This document shows positions 18,101-25,527 of a stretch of DNA of 64,000 bases, in pieces; within the stretch, counting starts at the first letter, position 1, and every line of letters begins with the position of its first letter. The translations under genes were made by a program, and so were the position numbers. The DNA is from Gordonia sp. UBA7599 (GTDB lineage: Bacteria > Actinomycetota > Actinomycetes > Mycobacteriales > Mycobacteriaceae). The stretch covers positions 1-64,000 of the forward strand of contig DLKD01000034.1 of assembly GCA_002477755.1 (NCBI GenBank). Reading direction: 5' to 3'. The notes beneath the pieces are model-generated. The model worked only from the letters and a program-made list of their open reading frames with translations, searched no databases and had not been told where the DNA came from.

Positions 18101-19193
18101 CGAGGAACTCGAATCCGAGCTGGCCGCGATCGCCGCCGGTGGCCTGTCCTACGGCGTGCACGTCGTCGTCACGGCGGCACGGTGGGCACAGATCCATCCC
18201 TCGATCCGGGACCTGATGGGTTCGCGGATCGAACTGCGCCTGGGTGATCCGCTTGACTCGGAGATGAGTCGACGCGACGCCGAACTGGTCCCGGCCAACC
18301 GGCCCGGCCGGGGTATCACCGCGGAGGGGTTGCACCTACTGATAGCCGTGCCGGGACTGGGGCAAAACGAGGGGACTGCTCACCTCGTCGAGGCCGTCGC
18401 TGCACAGCACCCCGACGACCATGCTCCGCCGGTACCGCTCCTGCCGACCAGCCTGGACCTCGTCGCGCTGCGCGCGCACCTTGTCAGTGCCGGGGCTGAT
18501 CTGCCCTCGGGGGTCGTACCGATCGGCGTCGGCGAATCCGACCTCGCGCCGGTGCTGCTCGACTTCACCGCCCGGCCGCACCTACTGGCGTTCGCCGACG
18601 TCGAGCATGGCAAGACCACGCTGCTCACGACGCTCGCGTCGGGGCTGGTCGCCGGCTCGACTCCCGAGGAGGCCAAGCTCGTCGTCGTCGACTATCGCCG
18701 CACGATGCTCGGCCGCGTACCCGACTCACATCGCGCAGGGTATGCCAGTTCAGCGTCGTCGGCAGGCCCGCTCATGGCTGAACTCGCGACCCTGCTGGAG
18801 GGGCGATTGCCGCCGGAGGACGTGACCCCGGCGCAACTTGCCGCACAGGATTGGTGGACCGGACCGGACGTCTACCTACTCGTCGACGACTACGACATGG
18901 TCGCAACAAGCAGTGGCAATCCGCTGCTCGTGTTGGTCGACCTGTTGTCCAGCGCCCGCGACATCGGCTTCCACCTGATCCTGGCCCGCCGTTCGGGCGG
19001 GGTGTCGCGCGCGCTGTTCGATCCGGTGATCGGCCGACTGCGCGACCTGTCGACCGACATGCTGCTGATGAGTGGCGACCGCGATGAGGGCTACATCGTC
19101 GGGCAGACCCGGATGAGTCGACGCATCCCCGGGCGCGGCGAGTTTGTCACCCGGGCGGGCAGCGAAGTCATCCACGTGGCGCAGCAACAGTGA
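15195..19193 (+). CDS. eccC: Type VII secretion ATPase EccC (fused EccCa/EccCb), ESX-4 type
   Basis: This is the motor and substrate-recognition ATPase of the ESX system, 1332 residues. Two N-terminal transmembrane helices (about residues 40-95) are followed by three FtsK/SpoIIIE-type domains. Domain 1 has GATGSGKSE (~residue 492) and Walker B VVVDEF. Domain 2 has GGPQAGKS, with VVDGI in the Walker B place and no following Glu. Domain 3 has EHGKTT and LLVDDYD. The linker between domains 1 and 2 contains the in-frame heptad repeat PTEPKSAPSEPKSAPTEP. ATG 15195 has a G-rich ribosome site. The T7SS-associated gene follows with a 4-nt overlap. Confidence 0.95.
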   Translation: MAESTRVFVRETRIQPPPAPGGDIDLIAPPEVSRPVPGSLAATALPAIMVIAVVGMIALMFVTGGRSVLANPLFLMFPMMMLMSMVGMFATGGRGGGKRTAELAAERRDYFRYLAQLRGQITTTVDEQSAALRWCHPTPTALSRIVGSRRMWERGPADSDFAHLRVGVGSQRLATRLVPPEMAPPEDLEPVAMVALRRFLRAHAAVHRLPIAVSMRGFPVVAVDGPPDDVRALARAMLVHLAVWHGPDQMRLAVVAGADARAQWDWVKWLPHAARPDRGSECAHPLGPGVLLVDSLQELESALSVEFAERTRFTRGEPGTAARPQVVVVLDGGQVTGDERLAGDAGIDGVAILAVDGSMRDVALRRGLALRVSGSVLSAETAVGFEDFAIADRLTVAQAVACARRLAGFRPSTVLPSLADLGDDGPTADPGLVALLDLGDPRSFDPGARWRGRTGRERLRVPIGYGPDGSAVELDLKESAHGGMGPHGLCVGATGSGKSELLRTLVLALLATHSPDELNLVLVDFKGGATFLGLERSRHVAAVITNLEQELSLVDRMGDALRGELNRRQELLRAAGNFANVTEYEQARADGADLPPLPALFVVVDEFSELLAQKPDFAELFVMIGRLGRSLHIHLLLASQRLEEGKLRGLDSHLSYRIGLKTFSAHESRSVLGVPDAYHLPSVPGSAYLKCDSSSPRRFNTCYVSGPVADEVDDEEGAAGSVGGPRRSGWVLDFSAMSPTEPKSAPSEPKSAPTEPTGRRTGPSLLDVVVGAMADHGSPAHEVWLPPLDASPFIGELVDPLPREIAGVTGALRLPVGIVDRPYDQRRELLIVDVSGAAGNVAIVGGPQAGKSMALRTLLCAAALTHTPAQVQFYCLDFGGGGLASLVGLPHVGSVATRADPERIRRTFAEVRAIMARREDEFARHGIESMREFRRRRDNGYETVDGEPADPHGDVFLVVDGIGVLRDEFEELESELAAIAAGGLSYGVHVVVTAARWAQIHPSIRDLMGSRIELRLGDPLDSEMSRRDAELVPANRPGRGITAEGLHLLIAVPGLGQNEGTAHLVEAVAAQHPDDHAPPVPLLPTSLDLVALRAHLVSAGADLPSGVVPIGVGESDLAPVLLDFTARPHLLAFADVEHGKTTLLTTLASGLVAGSTPEEAKLVVVDYRRTMLGRVPDSHRAGYASSASSAGPLMAELATLLEGRLPPEDVTPAQLAAQDWWTGPDVYLLVDDYDMVATSSGNPLLVLVDLLSSARDIGFHLILARRSGGVSRALFDPVIGRLRDLSTDMLLMSGDRDEGYIVGQTRMSRRIPGRGEFVTRAGSEVIHVAQQQ
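17408..17462 (+). repeat. 21-bp tandem repeat inside eccC (2.6 copies)
   Basis: Units start at 17408, 17429 and 17450 with the core GCCGACCGAGCCCAAATCC (C or G at the sixth base). The unit equals seven codons and encodes APTEPKS/APSEPKS in the linker between ATPase domains 1 and 2. The same core appears at 20626-20677 in reverse orientation and, more diverged, at 51141-51218, so it belongs to a dispersed repeat family. Confidence 0.9.
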
Positions 19194-20071
19194 GCCGGCC
19201 GCTCGCCATTGCGCGCAGCCACGCCGACGCAGGGGTCGCGGCGCTGCTCGTGGTCGCGACCGATGGGCGGGAGTGGCTCGTGCACCGGGTCGGTGGTGCG
19301 GCCGCGGAAGCGGCGCATCTGGTGCTCCGGGGTGCCGTCGGCACAGTGATCGCCGAGTTGGGGACAGCGGCGCGAACCGTCGACCTAGTCGTCGTCGACG
19401 CGCCAGCGGGGCGCGTTGGCGCTGCGATGCGTACGGTCTCCGCGGTGATCGGTTCCGCTCGGCTCGTTGCTGTCGACGAGGGGCTGCTGCACCGCTTCGG
19501 TGCGCACCGGCCATTGCCCCCGTTGAGCCCGGTCATCGAGGGCTTCGAGCATCGTCGCGTGCGCCGGTGGCCCTGGTTGGTCGCGTCACCTGTCCTCGTC
19601 TTAGGGGTGGCGTCGGCCGTGTCGTTTACGCGTCCGGATGCCGGTACTGCCGCGCCCGCGGTGGTCGGCGGGGTGCGGGTGGAGATTCCCGACGATTGGC
19701 GCCGCACTGAACTGGCCGGTGAGCCCGCGCCACGCGCGGTATTCGTCGAACCCGGCACCGGTAGTCGGATCGTCGTCGCGGTGAGCCCGCTGCGCGCCGG
19801 GGCGACACCGGAGTCGGTCGCCGCGAGCCTTGCCGAGCGCATCCGCCAGCGCGGAGATGATGCCGTCAGTGACTTCGCTGCGCGTGCGCAGTACGCCGGT
19901 CAGTCGGTGACCGCCTACCGCGAGACACCCGACTCCGGCGCGCCGATCCGCTGGTACGTGCGCGTCGCCGATGTCGAAGGGCGGGGCATGTCGCAGGTCA
20001 GCGTCGGGTGTCAGGACTCCGGTGCTGCCAAGTTCGAGCGGGCGTGCCGCCGGGCGGTTGCGAGCGTTTGA
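19190..20071 (+). CDS. Type VII secretion-associated protein (Rv3446c-like)
   Basis: This is a 293-residue protein of the family encoded directly after eccC in ESX-4 loci. The N-terminal ~125 residues form a soluble domain, a single transmembrane helix lies at about residues 128-146 (WPWLVASPVLVLGVASAV), and a ~140-residue extracytoplasmic C-terminal domain follows (VRVEIPDDWRRTEL onward). Its molecular role is unknown. The GTG start overlaps eccC by 4 nt. In mycobacteria esxU and esxT follow here; in this window a GNAT gene follows on the other strand. Confidence 0.85.
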   Translation: MSRPLAIARSHADAGVAALLVVATDGREWLVHRVGGAAAEAAHLVLRGAVGTVIAELGTAARTVDLVVVDAPAGRVGAAMRTVSAVIGSARLVAVDEGLLHRFGAHRPLPPLSPVIEGFEHRRVRRWPWLVASPVLVLGVASAVSFTRPDAGTAAPAVVGGVRVEIPDDWRRTELAGEPAPRAVFVEPGTGSRIVVAVSPLRAGATPESVAASLAERIRQRGDDAVSDFAARAQYAGQSVTAYRETPDSGAPIRWYVRVADVEGRGMSQVSVGCQDSGAAKFERACRRAVASV

Positions 20072-20079
20072 GCGCGGCC

Positions 20080-20607
20080 TTAAGACAGTGTGGATCCGGG
20101 CGACTGGGTGTCGAGGACCAGGCCCATGACGATGGCATCCCACAGCTCGCCGTTGCGGCGGCGGTATTGGCGTCGCCGCAGGCCCTCGCGCTCGAATCCG
20201 GTGCGCTCGTAGAGTCCGATGGCCGCGGCATTGTGCGGCCAGACTTCCAATTCGATCTTGTGTGCGCCATGTGCTCGGCTCCAGGTGATCACCTGCTCGA
20301 CCAGGGCCTTGCCGATGCCGCGTCCGCGCCACTCGGCGTCGACATTCATGCCCAGGGTTGTCACCCCGGGCAGGGCGAAGGACACGACGATCGCCCCGAC
20401 GACGGTCTCGCCGACGACGGCGACGAAGGAACCCTTGTCGTCGGAATCGACGTAGTGGTGGAATGCCGCGATGGCGACGGCGCGATCGACGGGCGGTTCG
20501 GTCCCCATCCAGATGCCCTCGTCGACGACCCGCACGCGCAGGTCGACGGCCGCGTCGGCGTCGCTGGCAAGTGCGCGGCGAATCGTTACGCGGTCGTGCG
20601 GCGGCAT
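20080..20607 (-). CDS. GNAT family N-acetyltransferase
   Basis: This predicted acyl-CoA-dependent N-acetyltransferase has 175 residues. Motif A (LGMNVDAEWRGRGIGKALVEQ) contains the pyrophosphate-binding R/Q-x-x-G-x-G/A loop, and NAAAIGLYERTGFEREG is the usual C-terminal motif. The acceptor is unknown. It is convergent with the T7SS-associated gene, with only 8 nt between stops, and marks the left edge of the non-ESX insertion. Confidence 0.88.
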   Translation of the reverse strand: MPPHDRVTIRRALASDADAAVDLRVRVVDEGIWMGTEPPVDRAVAIAAFHHYVDSDDKGSFVAVVGETVVGAIVVSFALPGVTTLGMNVDAEWRGRGIGKALVEQVITWSRAHGAHKIELEVWPHNAAAIGLYERTGFEREGLRRRQYRRRNGELWDAIVMGLVLDTQSPGSTLS

Positions 20608-20625
20608 GGGTGTGAGCGTATCGCG

Positions 20626-20677
20626 CTCGGTCGGCGTTGAGGTGGGCTCGGTCGGCGTGCGTTTGGGCTCGTCGGCG
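20626..20677 (-). repeat. 21-bp-phased intergenic repeat
   Basis: Three copies of CTCGGTCGGCG (20626, 20647, 20668; the last missing one base) are spaced exactly 21 bp. Read on the minus strand the unit is CGCCGACCGAGCCCA, the same core as the tandem repeat inside eccC. It fills most of the 77-nt gap between the GNAT gene and the lyase gene. Confidence 0.85.
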
Positions 20678-20684
20678 GGCCCGC

Positions 20685-21578
20685 TTAGTGCTTTCGGTCG
20701 CCGGCGGCGAGCAGTGCGCTGGTCAACGGGTGCCCGATCAAGCGTTCTGCGACAGCCGCGGCCGCAATGGCGGTGTCGAGATCCACGTCGACCTCGTACC
20801 CGCTGTCGCGCAGTAGGTACACGAGGTCCTCGGTGGCGATGTTGCCGCTGGCGCCCGGTGCGAACGGGCAGCCGCCGAGGCCGCCGGTCGACGCGTCCAG
20901 CCGCGTGATGCCCGCCGTCACCGCGGCATAGGCGCTGGCCAGGCCGGTGCCCCGGGTGTTGTGGAAGTGCGCGCCCAGCGGCAGGTCGCCGATAAGGGGG
21001 CGGACCCGTTCGATGAGCGAGACGACGCGCCCGGGGGTGGCGGTGCCGATGGTGTCGGCAATCGCAATCCGGTCAGCGCCCGCGGCCACGCCGGCGGCTA
21101 CCACGCGCTCGACGCGCTGCGGGTCGGTCGGACCGTCGAACGGACAGTCCCACGCGGTGGCGACGATGACCTCCACGGTGGCGCCGTGGTCATGGGCCAG
21201 CGCGGCGATCTCCGGGATGAGGGCGGTGGATGCTTCGGTGTCGCGCCCGACGTTGGCCGTGCTGTGGGCGTCGGCCGCCGATACCACGTATTCAATCGAC
21301 GAGAGTCCGGCGGCCAGCGCACGACTCGCGCCGCCCGCGCTGGCGACCAACGCGGAGAACGCCACGTCTCCGAAGCGCTTGAGTTCGACGGCGAGCTCGG
21401 CCGCGTCGGCGAGTGCGGGCACCTTGCTGGGGGAGACGAAAGCGGTGGCCTCGACCTCTGTGACCCCGGTGGCGACGATGGCCTCCAGGAGCTCGACTTT
21501 CGCCTCCAGCGGGATCGGGTCTTCGATCTGCAGCCCGTCGCGCAGGGCGACGTCGCGGATCGTTACGTGCGTGCTCAT
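20685..21578 (-). CDS. Hydroxymethylglutaryl-CoA lyase-like enzyme
   Basis: This DRE-TIM metallolyase cleaves a 3-hydroxy-3-alkylglutaryl-type CoA ester to an acyl-CoA and a keto acid. The 297-residue protein carries IRDVALRDGLQ at the N-terminus, the metal-binding HFHNTRG and the HMG-CoA lyase signature GGLGGCPFAPGASGNIATED with its catalytic Cys. ATG 21578 overlaps the CoA-transferase stop by 4 nt, so the two enzymes likely act in sequence. HMG-CoA (leucine catabolism) is possible, but the context suggests a pathway-specific substrate. Confidence 0.88.
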   Translation of the reverse strand: MSTHVTIRDVALRDGLQIEDPIPLEAKVELLEAIVATGVTEVEATAFVSPSKVPALADAAELAVELKRFGDVAFSALVASAGGASRALAAGLSSIEYVVSAADAHSTANVGRDTEASTALIPEIAALAHDHGATVEVIVATAWDCPFDGPTDPQRVERVVAAGVAAGADRIAIADTIGTATPGRVVSLIERVRPLIGDLPLGAHFHNTRGTGLASAYAAVTAGITRLDASTGGLGGCPFAPGASGNIATEDLVYLLRDSGYEVDVDLDTAIAAAAVAERLIGHPLTSALLAAGDRKH

Positions 21579-22777
21579 ATGACCCCTTCCTTCTGCAGGC
21601 GGGCGACCTCGTCGTCGGAGTAGCCGAGCAGCTCGCGGTACACCTCGTCGTTGCTGTGGCCCATTGCCGGCGGCCCGGCGTTGCGGACGCTGCCGGGGCT
21701 CTCCGACAGCTGCGGGACGATTCCGGGTCCCTTCACGGTGCGCTGCGAGCGCTCGTCCCAGTGGTCGGCGATGGCACCGCGTGCGTTGAGATGCGGATCG
21801 GCCACCACCTCGGCGACGGTGTTGATCGGTCCGCAGATGACACCGGCGGCCGTGAGGATCTCGGTGATCTGCGCGGCAGAGTGCTGCGCGGCCCACGCGC
21901 CGATGATCTCGTCGAGTTCGTCCTCGTGTTGGCCGCGCCCGACGTGGTCGACGTAGCGCGGGTCGTCGGCGAGCTCTGGCTGTTCCATGGCGGTGGCCAG
22001 CCGACGGAAGACGGTGTCCTGGTTGGCCGCGATGACCACCCAGCTGCCGTCGGAACTCTGGTAGATGTTCGACGGCGCGATGCCCTTGAGCCGCGTGCCC
22101 GACGGTCCGCGGACCACACCGCCCACGTCGTAGTCGGGGATCGTGGACTCCTGGACGGCCAGACAAGCCTCGATGAGCGAGGTGTCGACGACCTGCCCGC
22201 GCCCGGTGATGGTGCGGCGGTACAGCGCGGCCAGCGCGCCCTGGGCGGCGAACATCCCGGCTAGCGAGTCGCCCAGCGAGATCGCCAGGCGCGGTGGTGG
22301 CCCGCCGGGGAATCCGTTCATGTGCCGCAGGCCGCTGGCCGCCTCGGCGACCGAGGCGTACCCGGCCTTGCCCGCGTCCGGACCGGTCTGCCCGTACCCG
22401 GATACGCGCACCAGGATGATGCCCGGATTGGCGTCGGAGAGGACGTCGTAGCCCAGGCCCCACTTCTCCAGGGTGCCGGGGCGGAAGTTCTCGACGACGA
22501 TGTCGGAGCGCTTGATCAGGTCGAGGAACGCCGCCGCGCCGTCGGGCTCGCGCAGATTGAGGGTGATGGACTTCTTGTTGCGGGCGTGGACGGTCCACAT
22601 GAAGTGGTAACCGTCGACCTCCGCCTGGCCCCACGTCCGGATCGGGTCGGGTTGCCCGGGCGGCTCGATCTTGATGACCTCGGCGCCCATGTCGCCGAGG
22701 AGCCGGCCCGCGAAGGGGCCGGAGATGAGTGTTCCGATCTCCAGGACGCGGATTCCGTCGAGTGCGCCGGTTGTCAC
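21575..22777 (-). CDS. Class III (CaiB/BaiF, formyl-CoA transferase family) CoA-transferase
   Basis: The enzyme moves CoA between carboxylic acids through an enzyme-aspartyl anhydride. The 400-residue protein has the N-terminal Rossmann half (GIRVLEIGTLISGPFAGRLL), the ARNKKSITLNL motif and a probable catalytic Asp in SLGDSLAGMFAAQGAL. GTG 22777 is preceded by GAGGAG at suitable distance. It is transcribed with the lyase gene, divergently from the large plus-strand catabolic operon. Confidence 0.92.
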   Translation of the reverse strand: MTTGALDGIRVLEIGTLISGPFAGRLLGDMGAEVIKIEPPGQPDPIRTWGQAEVDGYHFMWTVHARNKKSITLNLREPDGAAAFLDLIKRSDIVVENFRPGTLEKWGLGYDVLSDANPGIILVRVSGYGQTGPDAGKAGYASVAEAASGLRHMNGFPGGPPPRLAISLGDSLAGMFAAQGALAALYRRTITGRGQVVDTSLIEACLAVQESTIPDYDVGGVVRGPSGTRLKGIAPSNIYQSSDGSWVVIAANQDTVFRRLATAMEQPELADDPRYVDHVGRGQHEDELDEIIGAWAAQHSAAQITEILTAAGVICGPINTVAEVVADPHLNARGAIADHWDERSQRTVKGPGIVPQLSESPGSVRNAGPPAMGHSNDEVYRELLGYSDDEVARLQKEGVI

Positions 22778-22819
22778 GGTGGTCGTCTCCTCGGGGTCGG
22801 CGCGACAAGTGCTTGATAC

Positions 22820-22847
22820 TTTCTGAAACTGAATCTAACATCAGAAA
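22820..22847. promoter_or_regulatory. Inverted repeat in the divergent promoter of the catabolic island
   Basis: TTTCTGA at 22820-22826 and TCAGAAA at 22841-22847 are perfect inverted half-sites separated by 14 nt, in an AT-rich stretch between the CoA-transferase and HpaB-family genes. The spacing and position suit a dimeric repressor such as the TetR protein encoded at 34934-35545; that link is an inference. Confidence 0.5.
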
Positions 22848-22929
22848 ATGGCGTGGGCCACATGCCGTACGAGACCGAGACTAGCCCGACTGCCGCAAGC
22901 CAGACCGGCGCACTATGAAGGAGAACCCG

Positions 22930-24303
22930 ATGGCGATGATGACCCGCGAGGAATACGTGGCGTCGCTCGATGACGGACGGCGCACCTTCGCCGAGGGCGA
23001 AGAGATCAAGGACCTCGCCAGTCATCCTCAGTTCGCCACCGCGATCAGCCTCGTCGGCGAGGGCTACGAGCAGAATTACATCCCCGGCGACGACGCGAGC
23101 GGACCCTACTTCCGGATCCCGCACAGCCCCGGCGAGCTCAAGGAGATCCTGGAACTCCTCGCCGATTGGGACATGGTCACCGTGACGACGAGCCAAGGCC
23201 TGCTGGCCCTCATCACTGCGGCCACGCGGATGCGCGCGGACTACCCCGAGCTGGCCGATCGGATCGAGAAGTACTTCGACTACTGCAAGCAAAACGACCT
23301 GCGTTGCGTCCAGGCCATCACCGACGCCAAGGGCGACCGCAAGCTGGCGCCCGGGCAACAGGCCGATCCCGACGTTTACACGCGGATCGTCGAGCGCCGG
23401 CCCGACGGCATCGTGATCCGCGGTGCCAAGCTGCACATCTCGTCGGCCTCGGTCAGTCACGAACTCGTGGTGATGCCGACCAAGAACATGAAGCCCGGCG
23501 ACGAGGACTACGCCGTCGCGTGCGCGGTCCCGGTGAACGCCCCCGGCGTGCGCATCGTCAACACCAGTTACGCCCCGCGCGAGCGCGTCGAGGACTTCCC
23601 GGTCAGCGGCAAGTTCAACATGCCCGAGGGGTTCATCATCTTCGATGACGTGTTCGTCCCCAACGAGCGCGTCTTCCTCGACGGTCAGACCGAGTACTCG
23701 GCGGCCTTCGCGCATGCTCTCGGGCTGTGGGAGCGCCTCGGCGGCACCGCGCACATGGCCGAGTTCGCCGATCAGCTCGTCGGCCTGGCCCAGCTGATCG
23801 CCGAGGCCAACGGCACCGAGCGCATCCCACACATCAAAGAGAAGATCAACGAGATGGTCATCTACGCGACGATGACCCGGGCCGGTCTGGAGGCGGCGAT
23901 CGCCAACGCCGAGCTCAGCGAAGAGGGCTGGTGCTTCCCCAGCGAGCTATACACCAACGCGGCCAAGCACTACGCCGCCGCCGACTACAGCTTGATGGTC
24001 CGCCACCTGCACGACATCGGTGGTGGGTCGATCCTCACCGCGCCGTCGATCCAGGACTTGCAGAGCGAAGAGGTCGGGCCCTTCATCGAGAAGTACATGG
24101 CGACCAAGGAAGGCATTAGCGGCGAATACCGGCTGCGCCTGTTCCACGCGATCCGCGACTTCACCGCCGACGCCTACGGCGGCTGGCAACTCGTCACGAT
24201 GCTTCAGTCCGGCGGCGGCCTGTACGCGCAGCGGATGGTCGCGCGCAAGCACTACGACATGGACCACGCCAAGAAGCTGGCCCTGCGGTTGGCCGGCCTG
24301 TAG
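22930..24303 (+). CDS. HpaB/AbfD-family flavoprotein (4-hydroxyphenylacetate 3-monooxygenase / 4-hydroxybutyryl-CoA dehydratase superfamily)
   Basis: The 457-residue protein aligns by eye over its whole length with this superfamily: TREEYVASLDDG at the start, NDLRCVQAITDAKGDR near residue 123, VVRGAK-like VIRGAKLHISSASVSHE, and IPHIKEKINEM. Where the AbfD dehydratase has its iron-sulfur ligands (three Cys and one His), I see Thr, Ser or other residues. A flavin-dependent hydroxylase or a cluster-less enzyme is therefore more likely than a 4-hydroxybutyryl-CoA dehydratase. ATG 22930 follows AAGGAG with correct spacing, so I preferred it to the in-frame ATG 22915. No flavin reductase gene is nearby. 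Confidence 0.85.
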   Translation: MAMMTREEYVASLDDGRRTFAEGEEIKDLASHPQFATAISLVGEGYEQNYIPGDDASGPYFRIPHSPGELKEILELLADWDMVTVTTSQGLLALITAATRMRADYPELADRIEKYFDYCKQNDLRCVQAITDAKGDRKLAPGQQADPDVYTRIVERRPDGIVIRGAKLHISSASVSHELVVMPTKNMKPGDEDYAVACAVPVNAPGVRIVNTSYAPRERVEDFPVSGKFNMPEGFIIFDDVFVPNERVFLDGQTEYSAAFAHALGLWERLGGTAHMAEFADQLVGLAQLIAEANGTERIPHIKEKINEMVIYATMTRAGLEAAIANAELSEEGWCFPSELYTNAAKHYAAADYSLMVRHLHDIGGGSILTAPSIQDLQSEEVGPFIEKYMATKEGISGEYRLRLFHAIRDFTADAYGGWQLVTMLQSGGGLYAQRMVARKHYDMDHAKKLALRLAGL

Positions 24304-25514
24304 TGACTGCCTCGCCGACGATCCCGACGGACCTCACGGAGTTCGCCGCGCACCTGCGCGAGCGGTTGGCGCCGCTGGTCGACGAATACGCGGGTGATAC
24401 CGGCGCGCGCCCGGCCGACGACGACCGGATCGCCGCGGTCGAGGAACTGCGCGAAGGCCACGAGGCCGTGGTCGAGCAGGTGCGACGCTTCCAGCGGGCG
24501 CTCTTCGACACGGGACTGGCCTGGCCGTCGGGGCCCGCCGAGTTCAGCGGCATGGAGCTGCCGGCGACACATCAGGCAGTGCTCGACGAGGTGCTCGAGG
24601 ACATGGGCTTCCCGTCGCGCGAAGCGCTGTTCGTCGGCCTCAACATCGTCGCCCCGGCGCTCGTGCACCACGCCGCGCCGGAACTGGCGAACCGTGTCGT
24701 CGGCGGGCTCTACCGCGGCGAGCTCATCGGTTGTCAGCTGTTCTCCGAGCCCGGCGCCGGGTCCGACCTGGCGTCGGTGGCCACCCGAGCGGTCCGCGAG
24801 GGTGACGAGTGGGTACTGAACGGGCAGAAGGTGTGGACGTCGATGGGGCACCTCGCCGACGTCGGCGAGGCCCTGGTGCGCACCGATCCCGCCGCGCCCA
24901 AGCACGCCGGGCTGACGATGTTCCTCGTGGACATGCATGCCCCCGGTGTCACCGTCCGCCCGATCCGGCAGATGACCGGTGGTGCCGCGTTCAACGAGGT
25001 GTTCCTCGACGAGGTCCGCGTTCCCGACTCCGCACGCATTGGCGGCGTGGGGGAGGGATGGACGGTCGCGTCGACGAGCCTGGGCAGTGAACGGTCGACG
25101 ATGAGCGGCGCCGCCGGCCCGCTGACCCCGTACGTCACTGAGCGACTCGTCGCTCTGGTGCGCCGATTGGGTGCCGAGGCCGACCCGATCCACCGTCGCC
25201 AGATCGCGAAGACGGTCGCCGCGGTCACCGCGATGCGCACCAGCGCCGCCCTGACTCCGGGATCGTGGACGCACCACCTGGCACCCATGTCGGGCTCGGT
25301 GGCGAAGATGCTGATGGTGCGGGCTCTCGACGAGATCGCGACGCTGGTCGCCGAGGTCCTCGGGTCCGACGCTTTTGTCGACAGCGGCGCGCGCGATGAA
25401 TTCGCGTGGTCGGAGTTCGTGCTCGGTGTTCCTGCGCTACATCTAGCGGGTGGTACCGACGAGATTCAACGGAATGTGATCGCACAGCGCGGCTTGGGCC
25501 TGCCGCGGAGATAA
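24303..25514 (+). CDS. Acyl-CoA dehydrogenase (fadE-type), first of a tandem pair
   Basis: This FAD enzyme oxidises an acyl-CoA at C2-C3. The 403-residue protein has the flavin-binding block QLFSEPGAGSDLASV and the WVLNGQKVWTS strand, plus the C-terminal LAGGTDEIQRNVIAQRGLGLPR. Its GTG start overlaps the preceding stop by 1 nt. With the 374-residue paralogue at 26634 it resembles the paired FadE subunits that form heterotetramers in steroid side-chain catabolism. Confidence 0.92.
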   Translation: MTASPTIPTDLTEFAAHLRERLAPLVDEYAGDTGARPADDDRIAAVEELREGHEAVVEQVRRFQRALFDTGLAWPSGPAEFSGMELPATHQAVLDEVLEDMGFPSREALFVGLNIVAPALVHHAAPELANRVVGGLYRGELIGCQLFSEPGAGSDLASVATRAVREGDEWVLNGQKVWTSMGHLADVGEALVRTDPAAPKHAGLTMFLVDMHAPGVTVRPIRQMTGGAAFNEVFLDEVRVPDSARIGGVGEGWTVASTSLGSERSTMSGAAGPLTPYVTERLVALVRRLGAEADPIHRRQIAKTVAAVTAMRTSAALTPGSWTHHLAPMSGSVAKMLMVRALDEIATLVAEVLGSDAFVDSGARDEFAWSEFVLGVPALHLAGGTDEIQRNVIAQRGLGLPRR

Positions 25515-25527
25515 GGAGAACGCACCG

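Noticed and set aside
20685..22841. Single 718-codon minus-strand ORF joining lyase and CoA-transferase
   Set aside because: The upstream two-thirds are out-of-frame relative to the real CoA-transferase; the lyase starts at ATG 21578 with a 4-nt overlap.
22930..24303. Assignment as 4-hydroxybutyryl-CoA dehydratase
   Set aside because: The iron-sulfur ligand residues of that enzyme appear to be missing and the context is aerobic aromatic-type catabolism.
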